From Flavobacteriaceae bacterium LYZ1037 (GTDB taxonomy: Bacteria; Bacteroidota; Bacteroidia; Flavobacteriales; Flavobacteriaceae): 64,000 nt of DNA. This document shows positions 9,723 to 18,102 of this stretch, in pieces. A program made the translations under genes and the position numbers. The DNA lies in contig QFWS01000007.1 of the NCBI GenBank assembly GCA_003144015.1, positions 62,001 to 126,000 on the forward strand, in the 5' to 3' direction. Position 1 is the first letter of the stretch. The number at the start of each line of letters is the position of its first letter. Under the pieces are notes generated by a model. It searched no databases. It had not been told where the DNA came from and saw only the letters and a program-made list of their open reading frames with translations.

Positions 9723-10841
9723 ATGAAAACGAAATCTGTATTATATATATTATCAATCATGTTTGTTTTATCACTTACAAACATGGTTTCACTTTATGCG
9801 CAAGATGCTTCAAATAAATTCATTGTGGTTCTTGATGCAGGTCATGGAGGAAAAGATCCTGGAAAACCATCGAAAGAAGGCTATAAAGAAAAAGACATAG
9901 CGCTAAAAATTGTTTTAGAAGTTGGAAAAGAACTAGAAAAAAATCCAGACATAAAAGTTGTTTATACTAGAACAAAAGATGTCTTTGTTGACTTATTTGT
10001 AAGAGGAAAAATTGCGAATGAAGCCAAAGCAGATTTGTTTGTATCCGTACATTGTAATGCTCACCATACACAGGCTTATGGCTCTGAAACTTATGTCTTA
10101 GGAATCCATAGAAATGATACTAATTTTAATGTAGCTAAGGCAGAGAACGAAGTTATTTACTTAGAAGATGATTACGAAAAAAATTACGATGGATTCAATC
10201 CAGATTCTCCAGGTTCTTATATAGGTTTAACACTCATGCAAGAAGAGTATTTAGATCAAAGTATTTTATTAGCTAGTTTGGTTCAAAATAACTTTACAAA
10301 TATATTAAAACGCAAGAATAGAGGAGTTAAACAGGCTGGATTTATAGTTTTACATCAAACTATTATGCCAAGTATTCTTATTGAAGCAGGTTTTATTACA
10401 AACAAAAATGAAGGGGCTTATTTAAATTCTAAAAAAGGACAACATGAAATCTCTACTGCCATTAAAAATGCTGTTTTAGATTATAAAAAAGCCATCTATC
10501 AGAATATTGATGATTTTGTTTATCAGGAATCAGAAACTCAAATGACAGAAGATGCAGAACCTGACGAAATTTATAATAATATTGTATTTAAAGTGCAAAT
10601 AGCTGCTAGTTCTAAAGAAATTGAATTAAAACCTTATAATTTTAAAGGCTTGGAAGATATTTCAAGAGATAAAATAAATGGGTTGTACAAATATTATTAT
10701 GGTTATACCTCTAATTATTCTAAAATTAAAAACTTTCAAACCTATGCAAAAACTAAGGGTTACAGCTCTAGCTTTATTGTAGCCTATAAAGACGGAGAGA
10801 TTATACCTTTAGACGAAGCCTTAAAATCAACAGCAAATTAG
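9723..10841 (+). CDS. N-acetylmuramoyl-L-alanine amidase (Amidase_3) with C-terminal SPOR-like region
   Basis: This is a zinc enzyme that cleaves the amide between muramic acid and the peptide stem, used in daughter-cell separation. Residues 1-26 are a signal peptide ending LYAQ. The Amidase_3 domain (about 33-255) has the zinc ligands in LDAGHGGKDPG, in KEKDIAL and in SVHCNAH, and the catalytic Glu in ILIEAGFITN. A linker is followed by a region (VFKVQIAASSKE...) that looks like a degenerate SPOR or tetratricopeptide-free murein-binding domain. The MCE gene follows 55 bases later with its own promoter-like box. Confidence 0.92.
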   Translation: MKTKSVLYILSIMFVLSLTNMVSLYAQDASNKFIVVLDAGHGGKDPGKPSKEGYKEKDIALKIVLEVGKELEKNPDIKVVYTRTKDVFVDLFVRGKIANEAKADLFVSVHCNAHHTQAYGSETYVLGIHRNDTNFNVAKAENEVIYLEDDYEKNYDGFNPDSPGSYIGLTLMQEEYLDQSILLASLVQNNFTNILKRKNRGVKQAGFIVLHQTIMPSILIEAGFITNKNEGAYLNSKKGQHEISTAIKNAVLDYKKAIYQNIDDFVYQESETQMTEDAEPDEIYNNIVFKVQIAASSKEIELKPYNFKGLEDISRDKINGLYKYYYGYTSNYSKIKNFQTYAKTKGYSSSFIVAYKDGEIIPLDEALKSTAN

Positions 10842-10865
10842 AGTCATTCTTTATAAATTTATTTC

Positions 10866-10873
10866 TAATTTTG
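10866..10873 (+). promoter_or_regulatory. Predicted -7 promoter box (TAATTTTG) for the MCE gene
   Basis: It matches TAnnTTTG, 24 bases before the TTG start of the mlaD-like gene and downstream of the amidase stop. It may add transcription to an amidase-initiated transcript. Confidence 0.4.
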
Positions 10874-10896
10874 TTTAGTAACTAAATAAAATCAAT

Positions 10897-11844
10897 TTGA
10901 AACTATCAAGAGAAGTCAAAACAGCCATATTAGTCATTCTTGGAATTGTATTTTTAATTTTTGGAATCAATTACTTAAATGGTAAAAATTTACTGAATTC
11001 TACAAAAACGTTTTATACAGAATTTGATTATAACGCCTTAACAACAGCATCTCCTGTAACCATAAAAGGCAATAATGTGGGAAAAATTAATGACATTATT
11101 TATGTTATTGAAACAGGTAAAACACGTGTGTCATTTACTGTAAACGACGAATTAAAATTTTCGAAAAACAGTATTATTAGACTCTATCCTTTAGGGCTTT
11201 TGGATGGTAATGGACTTGCTATTATTCCTGCTGAAGACAACCAATTTGCGGAAGATGGAGATGTTTTACAATCAGAAGTAGAGCAAGGACTAATTAAAGG
11301 TTTATCCGATAATTTCTCAGGAATAGGAGACGATTTAGGAAGTACTTTAAAATCAGCAGATTCTCTGTTATTAAACTTAAATGGTTTAGTAGAAGATGAG
11401 TCTGAAGAAGGCTTAAAGCACGCAATTAAAGAACTAAATGCCACCTTATCTTCGTTTAAAACCTTGTCAGGTTCATTCAATAATTTGATAGCAAAAAATC
11501 AAGATAGCTTAACTGCTGTTATTAGTAATTTTAGTACAGTTAGCAAAAACCTTGCATCTCTATCTGAAGATTTAAAAGATGTTGAAGTCTCTAAAACTGT
11601 TGCAACACTTGATGAAACCTTACAAAATGTCAATGCACTTTTGGCTGATTTAGATAAAGGTGAAGGTTCTTTAGGAAAATTACTTAAAGACGATAAACTA
11701 TATAATAATCTGGAAATCGCATCTATGCAGTTAAGAGAATTACTTCAAGATGTTAAATTGAATCCAAAACGCTATGTTAATGTGTCGGTTTTTGGAGGAA
11801 AGAATAAAGACGATTACGAAAAGCCAGAAGACGAAAGACAATAA
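10897..11844 (+). CDS. MlaD/MCE-domain lipid transport protein
   Basis: This is an inner-membrane-anchored MCE protein, probably a periplasmic phospholipid-shuttle subunit. One transmembrane helix (about residues 9-25, AILVILGIVFLIFGI) is followed by the MCE domain (about 37-115, with TTASPVTIKGNNVGKI and LYPLGLLDGNGLAI) and a long helical, coiled-coil-like tail rich in Leu/Asn/Asp, ending in a charged segment. The start codon is TTG; no ATG is available before the helix. No MlaE permease or MlaF ATPase gene is next to it in this window, so partners must be elsewhere. Confidence 0.87.
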   Translation: MKLSREVKTAILVILGIVFLIFGINYLNGKNLLNSTKTFYTEFDYNALTTASPVTIKGNNVGKINDIIYVIETGKTRVSFTVNDELKFSKNSIIRLYPLGLLDGNGLAIIPAEDNQFAEDGDVLQSEVEQGLIKGLSDNFSGIGDDLGSTLKSADSLLLNLNGLVEDESEEGLKHAIKELNATLSSFKTLSGSFNNLIAKNQDSLTAVISNFSTVSKNLASLSEDLKDVEVSKTVATLDETLQNVNALLADLDKGEGSLGKLLKDDKLYNNLEIASMQLRELLQDVKLNPKRYVNVSVFGGKNKDDYEKPEDERQ

Positions 11845-11859
11845 CCAACCCAACCACTT

Positions 11860-13173
11860 ATGAACTATATTCCAAACATATTATTTGCTATAGCTCTTAT
11901 TGCAGGCTTTGGATACTTTGCCAAAAATGTAAAAACTCTAATTAGAAACATTAAGTTAGGTCAAGATGTTGATGTTAGTGATAATAAGAGTCAGCGATGG
12001 AAAAACATGACTAGAATTGCTTTAGGTCAAAGCAAAATGGTTAAAAGACCTATTGCTGGTTTCCTGCATGTGGTTGTTTATGTAGGTTTTATAATTATTA
12101 ATATTGAAGTTTTAGAAATTATTATCGATGGGCTTTTTGGAACACATCGTATATTTTTAAGCATTTTACCAGAATCGATTTACGGTTTTTTAATCGGTAG
12201 CTTTGAGGTTTTAGCAATTTTAGTATTTATTTCCGTAACGATTTTTTGGATAAGAAGAAATATTATTAAAATTCAACGTTTCTGGAAAAGTGAAATGACC
12301 AGTTGGCCAAAGAACGATGCCAATTACATATTGTATTTCGAAATGGTATTAATGGCACTGTTTTTAATCATGAATGCAACAGATGTTCATTTTCAATCTC
12401 TAAATTCAGGGAATATTATCAGTCAATATATATCACCTTGGTTTAGTGGATTACCAGAAACATCCATTCAGGTAATAGAGCGTACTGCTTGGTGGTTTCA
12501 TATTTTGGGGATTTTAGTGTTCCTGAATTATTTATATTTCTCGAAGCATTTACACATTCTTTTAGCATTTCCAAATACCTATTATGGAAAAGTGAAACCT
12601 AAAGGGCAATTAAACAATCTGGAATCTGTAACCAAAGAAGTAAAAATGATGATGGATCCAAATGTCGATCCATTTGCAGCACCAGCTGAAGGCGCAGAAA
12701 CTGAAATACCAGCAAAATTTGGAGCTAGCGATGTTCAAGATTTATCCTGGGTTCAATTATTAAATGCTTATACATGCACAGAATGTGGTCGTTGTACAAG
12801 CGAGTGCCCAGCCAATTTAACAGGAAAAAAATTGTCTCCTCGTAAAATCATGATGGATACCAGAGACAGGTTAGAAGAAGTTGGTAAAAACATGGATGCT
12901 AACAATGGCGAATTTAAAGATGATGGAAAACAATTATTAGGAGATTATATAACTGCTGAAGAACTTTGGGCATGTACCACGTGTAATGCTTGTGTTGAAG
13001 CTTGTCCTGTTAGTATCGATCCTTTGTCAATAATTATAGAAATGAGACGCTATTTAGTAATGGAGCAAAGTGCTGCTCCAGTAGAACTTAATAATATGAT
13101 GACAAATATTGAAAATAATGGAGCTCCTTGGCCTTACAACCAGATGGACAGATTAAACTGGAAAGATGAGTAA
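11860..13173 (+). CDS. Membrane-bound (4Fe-4S) oxidoreductase subunit, HdrC/GlpC-like with NarI-type helices
   Basis: The N-terminal ~250 residues hold about five or six membrane helices. The C-terminal part has two 4Fe-4S ligating clusters, CTECGRCTSECP (near residue 307) and CTTCNACVEACP (near residue 372). This is the arrangement of proteins that move electrons between quinone and a cytoplasmic CCG-domain partner. That partner is encoded two genes downstream (13774-14565). The gene begins 15 bases after the MCE gene and is probably in the same transcript. The redox substrate is unknown. Confidence 0.88.
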   Translation: MNYIPNILFAIALIAGFGYFAKNVKTLIRNIKLGQDVDVSDNKSQRWKNMTRIALGQSKMVKRPIAGFLHVVVYVGFIIINIEVLEIIIDGLFGTHRIFLSILPESIYGFLIGSFEVLAILVFISVTIFWIRRNIIKIQRFWKSEMTSWPKNDANYILYFEMVLMALFLIMNATDVHFQSLNSGNIISQYISPWFSGLPETSIQVIERTAWWFHILGILVFLNYLYFSKHLHILLAFPNTYYGKVKPKGQLNNLESVTKEVKMMMDPNVDPFAAPAEGAETEIPAKFGASDVQDLSWVQLLNAYTCTECGRCTSECPANLTGKKLSPRKIMMDTRDRLEEVGKNMDANNGEFKDDGKQLLGDYITAEELWACTTCNACVEACPVSIDPLSIIIEMRRYLVMEQSAAPVELNNMMTNIENNGAPWPYNQMDRLNWKDE

Positions 13174-13237
13174 GTTACCCAAGTTCTAAACAAAAATAAT
13201 TTAAATTAAAATATACCTGCATTCGTAGGCATTTAGT

Positions 13238-13684
13238 ATGAAAAGAGAAGACGCAGACAAATTATTACACGAAAAAGTAGAAGCAGGAGAAAAGGTAAGT
13301 CCGATTTTACCTGATGAAGTTAAAAATTATTTGATTGATATAGATGGAACGATCACAGACGATATTCCAAATGAAGAACCAGAAAGAATGGCGACCTGTG
13401 AACCTTATTTAGATGCTTTGGCAACTTGTAACAAGTGGTTTGAAGAAGGACATTTAATTTGCTTTTTTACATCAAGAACCGAAGATCACCGAGAGGTAAC
13501 AATCAATTGGCTTAATAAGCATGGTTTTAAATTTCATAGTTTATTAATGGGGAAGCCAAGAGGAGGGAACTACCATTGGATAGATAATCATTTAGTGAAA
13601 GCGACTAGGTATAAAGGAAAATTTACCGATTTAGTAGATAAAAAAGTGACCATTCAAGTTTTTGATGATGGTCAGCATGAATAA
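13238..13684 (+). CDS. HAD-like small protein (often labelled phosphoheptose isomerase in flavobacteria)
   Basis: A 148-residue cytoplasmic protein. A HAD motif I-like segment, LIDIDGTITDD, occurs near residue 30, and FFTSRTEDHREVT near residue 81 resembles motif II. The GGNYHWIDNH and VFDDG motifs are conserved in flavobacterial homologues as I recall them. Database names such as 'phosphoheptose isomerase' for relatives are not supported by these motifs, which point instead to a HAD-fold phosphatase or kinase-like protein. It lies between two Fe-S gene halves and may be cotranscribed with them. The function is not known. Confidence 0.75.
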   Translation: MKREDADKLLHEKVEAGEKVSPILPDEVKNYLIDIDGTITDDIPNEEPERMATCEPYLDALATCNKWFEEGHLICFFTSRTEDHREVTINWLNKHGFKFHSLLMGKPRGGNYHWIDNHLVKATRYKGKFTDLVDKKVTIQVFDDGQHE

Positions 13685-13773
13685 CAAATTCACTTACTTA
13701 TCTCTTTGAGATATAGAAGTCTGAAAACATGGGGTTTAGCGTAGCTAACCTCAAAATTAAAGCATACAATAAC

Positions 13774-14565
13774 ATGAGCGAACAACTTAAAGTGCCAACT
13801 ATGGCGCAATGTATGGCCGAAGGCAGACAACCAGACATTTTGTTTTGGGTAGGAGCAGCTGGAAGTTACGACGATAGAGCAAAAAAAATAACTAAGGCTT
13901 TTGTGAAAATTCTTAATAAAGCAAATGTCGATTTTGCTGTTTTAGGTACAGAAGAAAGTTCAACAGGCGATGTAGCTAAACGTGCTGGTAACGAGTTCTT
14001 GTTTCAAATGCAAGCTGTTACAAACATTGAGGTTCTGAATGCCTATGAGGTGAAGCGTATTGTTACTGCTTGTCCGCATTCATTTAACACCTTAAAAAAC
14101 GAATATCCAGAACTAGGTGGACAGTATCAAGTGCAACATCATACAGAATTTATTAACGAGCTTATAAAATCTGGAAAATTAAGCATTGGAAGTTCTTCTC
14201 AATTTACAGGAAAACGCATTACTTTTCACGACCCTTGCTATTTAGGTCGTGCAAATGATGTTTATGAAGCACCAAGAGAGTTGTTAAAAACTTTAGGTGT
14301 CGAATTGGTTGAAATGAAACGCAATAGAAACTCGGCACTATGTTGTGGAGCTGGAGGTGCACAAATGTTCAAGGAGCCAGAAAAAGGCGATAAAGATATT
14401 AATGTACTTAGAACCGAAGATGCCTTAGAAACAAAACCAAATATTATTGCTACTGGCTGTCCTTACTGTAATACCATGATGACAGATGGTGTAAAAGCAA
14501 AAGAAAAAGAAGACAGTATTAAGGTATTGGATATTGCTGAATTAATTGCAAACTCTCAAGAATAA
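13774..14565 (+). CDS. CCG-domain (Fe-S)-binding protein, HdrB/GlpC-like
   Basis: This is the soluble partner of the membrane Fe-S protein at 11860-13173. Two CCG-type motifs are seen: a degenerate first part around ACPHSFNTLKNEYP plus HDPCYLGRAND, and LCCGAGGAQMF followed by ATGCPYCNTMM. These Cys residues bind the non-cubane 4Fe-4S cluster known from HdrB. The start at 13774 (MSEQLK) is preferred because the 15 residues before it (from 13729) look non-conserved and leave an unusually short gap to the previous gene. The stop overlaps the next start by one base (TAATG), so translation is probably coupled. Confidence 0.88.
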   Translation: MSEQLKVPTMAQCMAEGRQPDILFWVGAAGSYDDRAKKITKAFVKILNKANVDFAVLGTEESSTGDVAKRAGNEFLFQMQAVTNIEVLNAYEVKRIVTACPHSFNTLKNEYPELGGQYQVQHHTEFINELIKSGKLSIGSSSQFTGKRITFHDPCYLGRANDVYEAPRELLKTLGVELVEMKRNRNSALCCGAGGAQMFKEPEKGDKDINVLRTEDALETKPNIIATGCPYCNTMMTDGVKAKEKEDSIKVLDIAELIANSQE

Positions 14566-15050
14566 TGTTAGTAGATTTTAATACGTTACCTGAAGAATCA
14601 AAAGTTTGGATTTATCAGTGTAATCGATCATTTTCAGATGAAGAACTTAAGGAGCTAGAGTCCAAGTTGGATCTGTTTATTGAAAACTGGACGGCTCATG
14701 GAAGCGATTTACAAGCAGGCTATAAAATAGTTTACAAGCGTTTTATAGTTATTGGGCTAAATCATCAGGCTAGAGCTGCTACAGGTTGTTCAATTGATGC
14801 GTCTGTACATTTTATCCAACAATTAGAGAAAGACTATCAAGTGGATTTATTAGATAAAATGAATGTGTCTTACAAGCAAGGGGACTTTATTGCTTATAAA
14901 ACCTTATCAGATTTTAAGAAAATGGCTAAAGATAGAGCCGTGTCTAAAAACACCATTGTGTTCAATAATTTGGTTGTAAACATTGCAGAATTCAATGAAA
15001 ATTGGGAAGTTCCTGCTAGCGATAGTTGGCACAGCCGATTTATAAAATAA
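14565..15050 (+). CDS. Conserved flavobacterial protein of unknown function (161 aa)
   Basis: I do not recognise a functional domain. It has no signal peptide, no membrane helix and no Walker motifs. Relatives are sometimes annotated 'ABC transporter ATPase', which the sequence does not support. Visible features are an N-terminal VWIYQCNRSFSDEE segment, a conserved-looking RAATGCSIDASVHFIQQLE block, and a Trp-containing C-terminus. It is translationally coupled to the CCG-domain Fe-S gene (TAATG), which suggests a role in that redox system or its assembly. A terminator follows. Confidence 0.75.
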   Translation: MLVDFNTLPEESKVWIYQCNRSFSDEELKELESKLDLFIENWTAHGSDLQAGYKIVYKRFIVIGLNHQARAATGCSIDASVHFIQQLEKDYQVDLLDKMNVSYKQGDFIAYKTLSDFKKMAKDRAVSKNTIVFNNLVVNIAEFNENWEVPASDSWHSRFIK

Positions 15051-15076
15051 TTTTTTCTGAAATAACGCATATTTAC

Positions 15077-15102
15077 AAAGCCTGAATTTTTATTCAGGCT
15101 TT
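15077..15102. terminator. Bidirectional terminator between the 161-aa gene and the XRE regulator gene
   Basis: An 11-bp perfect stem (AAAGCCTGAAT and its complement) with a 4-nt loop and T-rich flank sits between the two convergent genes. Confidence 0.87.
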
Positions 15103-15110
15103 TGTTATTT

Positions 15111-15509
15111 TTAGAATTCTTCGAAGTTTTTAAAACTGCCATCCGAATAAAAAATAACAATTCGTTCTATGGATTTTTCATTAGAACTCTTTTTTTCTGT
15201 TTGATTTTTATCGGATACAACATTTTCTGTCATTGGTTCCGAGATGTTTTTTTCAACTGGAATCTTTACTTGTAATTTTTCATTTGATGGAAATTCTCCT
15301 TTTCCATTTAACAACCAATACAATTCAACTTCGGGAAAAGAGGAGAGTACTTTTAAAACAAAATCCAAACTAGGTTTATTTCTTCCAGATAGAATATGCG
15401 AAATACTTGAACGTTGAACACCAATTTTTTCAGCGAAAGATGAGGCGCTTTCATTGTAATAATCTATGACTTTTTGGAGTCTCTTAGAGAAATCTTTAGT
15501 GTTTATCAT
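15111..15509 (-). CDS. XRE-family helix-turn-helix transcriptional regulator
   Basis: The DNA-binding domain spans about residues 8-65: SASSFAEKIGVQRSSISHIL is the helix-turn-helix, followed by SGRNKPSLDFVLKVLSSFP. The C-terminal half is charged and has no known ligand domain. The gene is divergent from an M14 peptidase gene. The 300-base region between them contains palindromic TTTACA...TGTAAA sites that overlap both promoter boxes. Autoregulation and control of the peptidase are inferred from this; the signal sensed is unknown. Confidence 0.85.
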   Translation of the reverse strand: MINTKDFSKRLQKVIDYYNESASSFAEKIGVQRSSISHILSGRNKPSLDFVLKVLSSFPEVELYWLLNGKGEFPSNEKLQVKIPVEKNISEPMTENVVSDKNQTEKKSSNEKSIERIVIFYSDGSFKNFEEF

Positions 15510-15537
15510 TGTAAACTATAAATAGGTCGTTTTCTAT

Positions 15538-15549
15538 TTACAAATGTAA
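15538..15549. promoter_or_regulatory. Operator-like palindrome overlapping the XRE gene promoter
   Basis: TTACAAATGTAA is an inverted repeat (5-bp arms, 2-bp spacer) that contains the minus-strand -7 box TACATTTG of the XRE gene, 30 bases before its ATG. Confidence 0.45.
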
Positions 15550-15760
15550 CAAATATAATGATAGTCTAAGTGTTTACATTTTAAAACTTCAAATTATACT
15601 GCAATTAATGCTTTATTTAATGTATCACAAAAAGCTGAAATAGAATCATATATAGATTAACTATATATTTTGTTAAAATTTCACTAAAAAGCTATATACA
15701 CATTTGTATAAATACATGAAAATTGTTTAGATATGTAAACATAAAGGCATGATTCTTTTG

Positions 15761-15774
15761 TTTACAATTGTAAA
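15761..15774. promoter_or_regulatory. Perfect 14-bp palindrome, candidate XRE operator
   Basis: TTTACAATTGTAAA is identical to its reverse complement. It lies at the position of the -33 element relative to the downstream TACATTTG box, so a bound repressor would block the peptidase promoter. Confidence 0.5.
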
Positions 15775-15786
15775 TTGTTAATTGTT

Positions 15787-15794
15787 TACATTTG
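15787..15794 (+). promoter_or_regulatory. Predicted -7 promoter box (TACATTTG) for the M14 peptidase gene
   Basis: It matches TAnnTTTG and lies 16 bases before the ATG at 15811. It is part of TTTACATTTGTA, an imperfect copy of the palindrome just upstream. Confidence 0.5.
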
Positions 15795-15810
15795 TATCAA
15801 ACAATATTTA

Positions 15811-16968
15811 ATGACTTCAGAATTTTTAAAAAACGTGTTCGATTCTTATAAAGAAAATCATCTTAAAAATCGATACATTCAGAATGAACATATCCAGCCT
15901 TTGCTTGATAAAATTAAAAGTGATTTAGAGGTAAAAAAAATTGGAACATCGGTTTTAGGGAAACCAATTCATATTATAAAAATTGGAACTGGGTCCAAAA
16001 AAATATTAATGTGGTCTCAAATGCATGGTAACGAAAGCACAACTACCAAAGCTATTTTTGATATTTGTAATGTATTTGCATATCATTCTAATGGAGTTAT
16101 AGGGCAGATACTTAAAAACTGTACAGTTCAGATTATTCCCATATTAAATCCTGATGGTGCAGAGCGTTATACAAGACAAAATGCAAACGATATAGATTTA
16201 AATAGAGATGCAAAAAATCTATCTCAACCAGAAAGCAAGATTCTAAGAAATGTGTTTGATGATTTTAAACCTGATTTTTGTTTTAATTTGCATGGACAAC
16301 GTACCATATTTGGTGTAGGTAACACAGGGAACTCTGCAGTACTATCATTTTTATCTCCAGCTCAAGATGTGGCATGTACAGTTACTCGAACTCGTAAAAA
16401 AGCTATGGAGATTATTTCTGTTATGAATACTTTGTTGCAAGCTCAAATTCCAAATCAAATCGGTCTTTATGATGATGCTTATAATGAAAACTGTGTTGGA
16501 GACACGTTTCAAGCCTTAAATTGTCCAACAATATTGTTTGAAGCTGGACACTATGAAAACGATTATAGTAGAGAAATAACAAGGTTTTATATGTTTGAGG
16601 CTATTATGTCTAGCCTTGATTATATTTCTAAAAGTGAAGTATTGGGAGATTGTTATGAGTCTTATTTGTCGATTCCTGAGAATGATAAAAATTTTCTTGA
16701 TATTATTATTAGACAGGCAAGTGTGAATTTGAACGGTAAAAAAACAATAGATATTGGAATACAATATGCCGAAACTTTAGTAGGTGGAGATGTTAAATTT
16801 ATACCAACAGTTGAAAAAATAGGTGACTTAAATCATTTAAATGGGCATCGAAATATTATTGCTAAAAATAAAGAGTTTTCGTTACTTGATCTTTCTGCTT
16901 TATCTGAAGGAATGGTTGTGGAATCTATTTTCTTAAATACTATTGAATATTCATTAAAATTAACATAA
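15811..16968 (+). CDS. M14-family zinc carboxypeptidase-like protein
   Basis: This is a metallopeptidase fold. The zinc ligands are visible as MHGNES (HxxE) and a later His in FNLHGQR. The substrate-binding NPDGAERYTRQ and DLNRDA segments are typical of M14, and LFEAGHYENDYSRE supplies the catalytic Glu region. No signal peptide is seen with the chosen ATG start, so it is probably cytoplasmic, similar to the succinylglutamate desuccinylase/zinc-carboxypeptidase subgroup. The longer TTG start at 15775 lies upstream of the promoter box and is rejected. It is probably controlled by the divergent XRE regulator. Confidence 0.85.
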   Translation: MTSEFLKNVFDSYKENHLKNRYIQNEHIQPLLDKIKSDLEVKKIGTSVLGKPIHIIKIGTGSKKILMWSQMHGNESTTTKAIFDICNVFAYHSNGVIGQILKNCTVQIIPILNPDGAERYTRQNANDIDLNRDAKNLSQPESKILRNVFDDFKPDFCFNLHGQRTIFGVGNTGNSAVLSFLSPAQDVACTVTRTRKKAMEIISVMNTLLQAQIPNQIGLYDDAYNENCVGDTFQALNCPTILFEAGHYENDYSREITRFYMFEAIMSSLDYISKSEVLGDCYESYLSIPENDKNFLDIIIRQASVNLNGKKTIDIGIQYAETLVGGDVKFIPTVEKIGDLNHLNGHRNIIAKNKEFSLLDLSALSEGMVVESIFLNTIEYSLKLT

Positions 16969-17006
16969 CCTTATATTTTAATAGAGAAAATTCAGCATTA
17001 TTGTAT

Positions 17007-17014
17007 TATTTTTG
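17007..17014 (+). promoter_or_regulatory. Predicted -7 promoter box (TATTTTTG) for the Lrp gene
   Basis: It matches TAnnTTTG followed by C, the extended consensus, 25 bases before the ATG at 17039. Confidence 0.5.
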
Positions 17015-17038
17015 CTTTTTATATAAAAAATACTAAAA

Positions 17039-17518
17039 ATGGGGAAATTTAAGTTAGATGATGTGGATCATCAAATTTTAGACATGTTAATAGATAATAC
17101 AAGAGTTCCTTTTACAGATATAGCTAAAAAACTAGACATTTCTGCAGGAACGGTTCATGTAAGAGTTAAAAAAATGGAAGAAGGAGGGATTATTAAAGGG
17201 TCTTCTTTAACTCTTGATTATATGAAGTTAGGATACTCTTTTATTGCTTATGTTGGCATATTTCTGCAAAACACTTCACAAACCAAGTTTGTTTTAGAAC
17301 GCATAAACGATATTCCTTTTGTTACTGTTGCTCATATTACTACTGGAAAATTTAATATATTTTGCAAAATTAGAGCTAAACATACAGAGCATGCCAAGGA
17401 TATTATCTTTATGCTTGACGATATTGATGGTGTATATAGAACAGAAACAATGATTTCATTAGAAGAAAGTATTAACGATAAAAAACGTTTGATGCATTCT
17501 ATATTTAATGAAATGTAA
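17039..17518 (+). CDS. Lrp/AsnC-family transcriptional regulator
   Basis: This is a feast/famine regulator of 159 residues. The N-terminal helix-turn-helix (about residues 8-55, DHQILDMLIDNTRVPFTDIA then SAGTVHVRVKKMEEGG) is followed by the RAM ligand-binding beta-alpha domain (about 75-150). It is transcribed alone, with its own promoter box and a terminator directly behind it. The effector amino acid cannot be read from the sequence. Confidence 0.93.
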   Translation: MGKFKLDDVDHQILDMLIDNTRVPFTDIAKKLDISAGTVHVRVKKMEEGGIIKGSSLTLDYMKLGYSFIAYVGIFLQNTSQTKFVLERINDIPFVTVAHITTGKFNIFCKIRAKHTEHAKDIIFMLDDIDGVYRTETMISLEESINDKKRLMHSIFNEM

Positions 17519-17538
17519 AAACAGCTAGAAATATTATA

Positions 17539-17565
17539 AAAACCTCTTTATTTAAAAGGGGTTTT
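17539..17565 (+). terminator. Rho-independent terminator after the Lrp gene
   Basis: The stem AAAACCTCTTT / AAAGGGGTTTT has 11 base pairs including one G-U pair. It has a 5-nt loop and a T-tract, starting 20 bases after the stop. Confidence 0.8.
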
Positions 17566-17584
17566 TTGGTTAAAATCAAACATT

Positions 17585-18100
17585 ATGAATGCTTCTCAAA
17601 TTTTAGAAACTGAATATGCTCCATTTTATGCAAATTATATTAATAAATCAGGGAGTGAAGGGCTTATTTCTGGTCTAGAATCTAGTTTAAAGGAGGTTCT
17701 TGCGTTTTTTAATTCAATTCCAGAAAATAAGCTAGAGTTTAGTTATGATGTTGGCAAATGGACTATAAAAGATATTATGCAGCATTTAATTGATTCCGAA
17801 CGTGTTTTTGCATACAGAGCATTGCGTTTTGCAAGACAAGACAAAACACCTTTGCCTGGATTTGAAGAAAACGCTTATGCACAAACAGCACAAGCAAATA
17901 GTAAGAGTAGAGAAGACTTGTTAAATGAGTACCAGCTGGTTAGAGGATCTTCAATAATGTTGTTTAAAAGTTTTAATAATGATATTTTGAAGTTAATTGG
18001 GTCTGCTAGTAATAGTGATATGTCTGTTCGAGCCATTGGATTTGTCATAGTTGGTCATGAAAAACACCATATAGACATTATAAAATCTCGTTATTTATAA
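17585..18100 (+). CDS. DinB-like (DinB_2) metal-binding protein
   Basis: A 171-residue four-helix-bundle protein of the DinB/YfiT group. The three metal-binding His positions are seen in MQHLIDSERVFAYR and in VGHEKHHIDI near the C-terminus. Members are thiol-dependent transferases or hydrolases, but the individual activity is unknown. No signal peptide. It converges with the small acidic protein gene 2 bases away. Confidence 0.88.
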   Translation: MNASQILETEYAPFYANYINKSGSEGLISGLESSLKEVLAFFNSIPENKLEFSYDVGKWTIKDIMQHLIDSERVFAYRALRFARQDKTPLPGFEENAYAQTAQANSKSREDLLNEYQLVRGSSIMLFKSFNNDILKLIGSASNSDMSVRAIGFVIVGHEKHHIDIIKSRYL

Positions 18101-18102
18101 AG

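Larger units (their letters stand above)
15510..15810. promoter_or_regulatory. Divergent control region with repeated GTTTAC motifs
   Basis: This 301-base gap holds five copies of GTTTAC or its complement (15511, 15572, 15735, 15760, 15784). It has one perfect 14-bp palindrome and two -7 boxes of identical sequence TACATTTG, one per strand (15541-15548 minus, 15787-15794 plus). The middle part (15580-15730) is AT-rich with no visible gene. No small reading frame of note is seen. Confidence 0.55.

Noticed and set aside
15775-15810. TTG start extending the M14 peptidase gene
   Set aside because: It lies upstream of the predicted promoter box and within the operator-like palindrome region.
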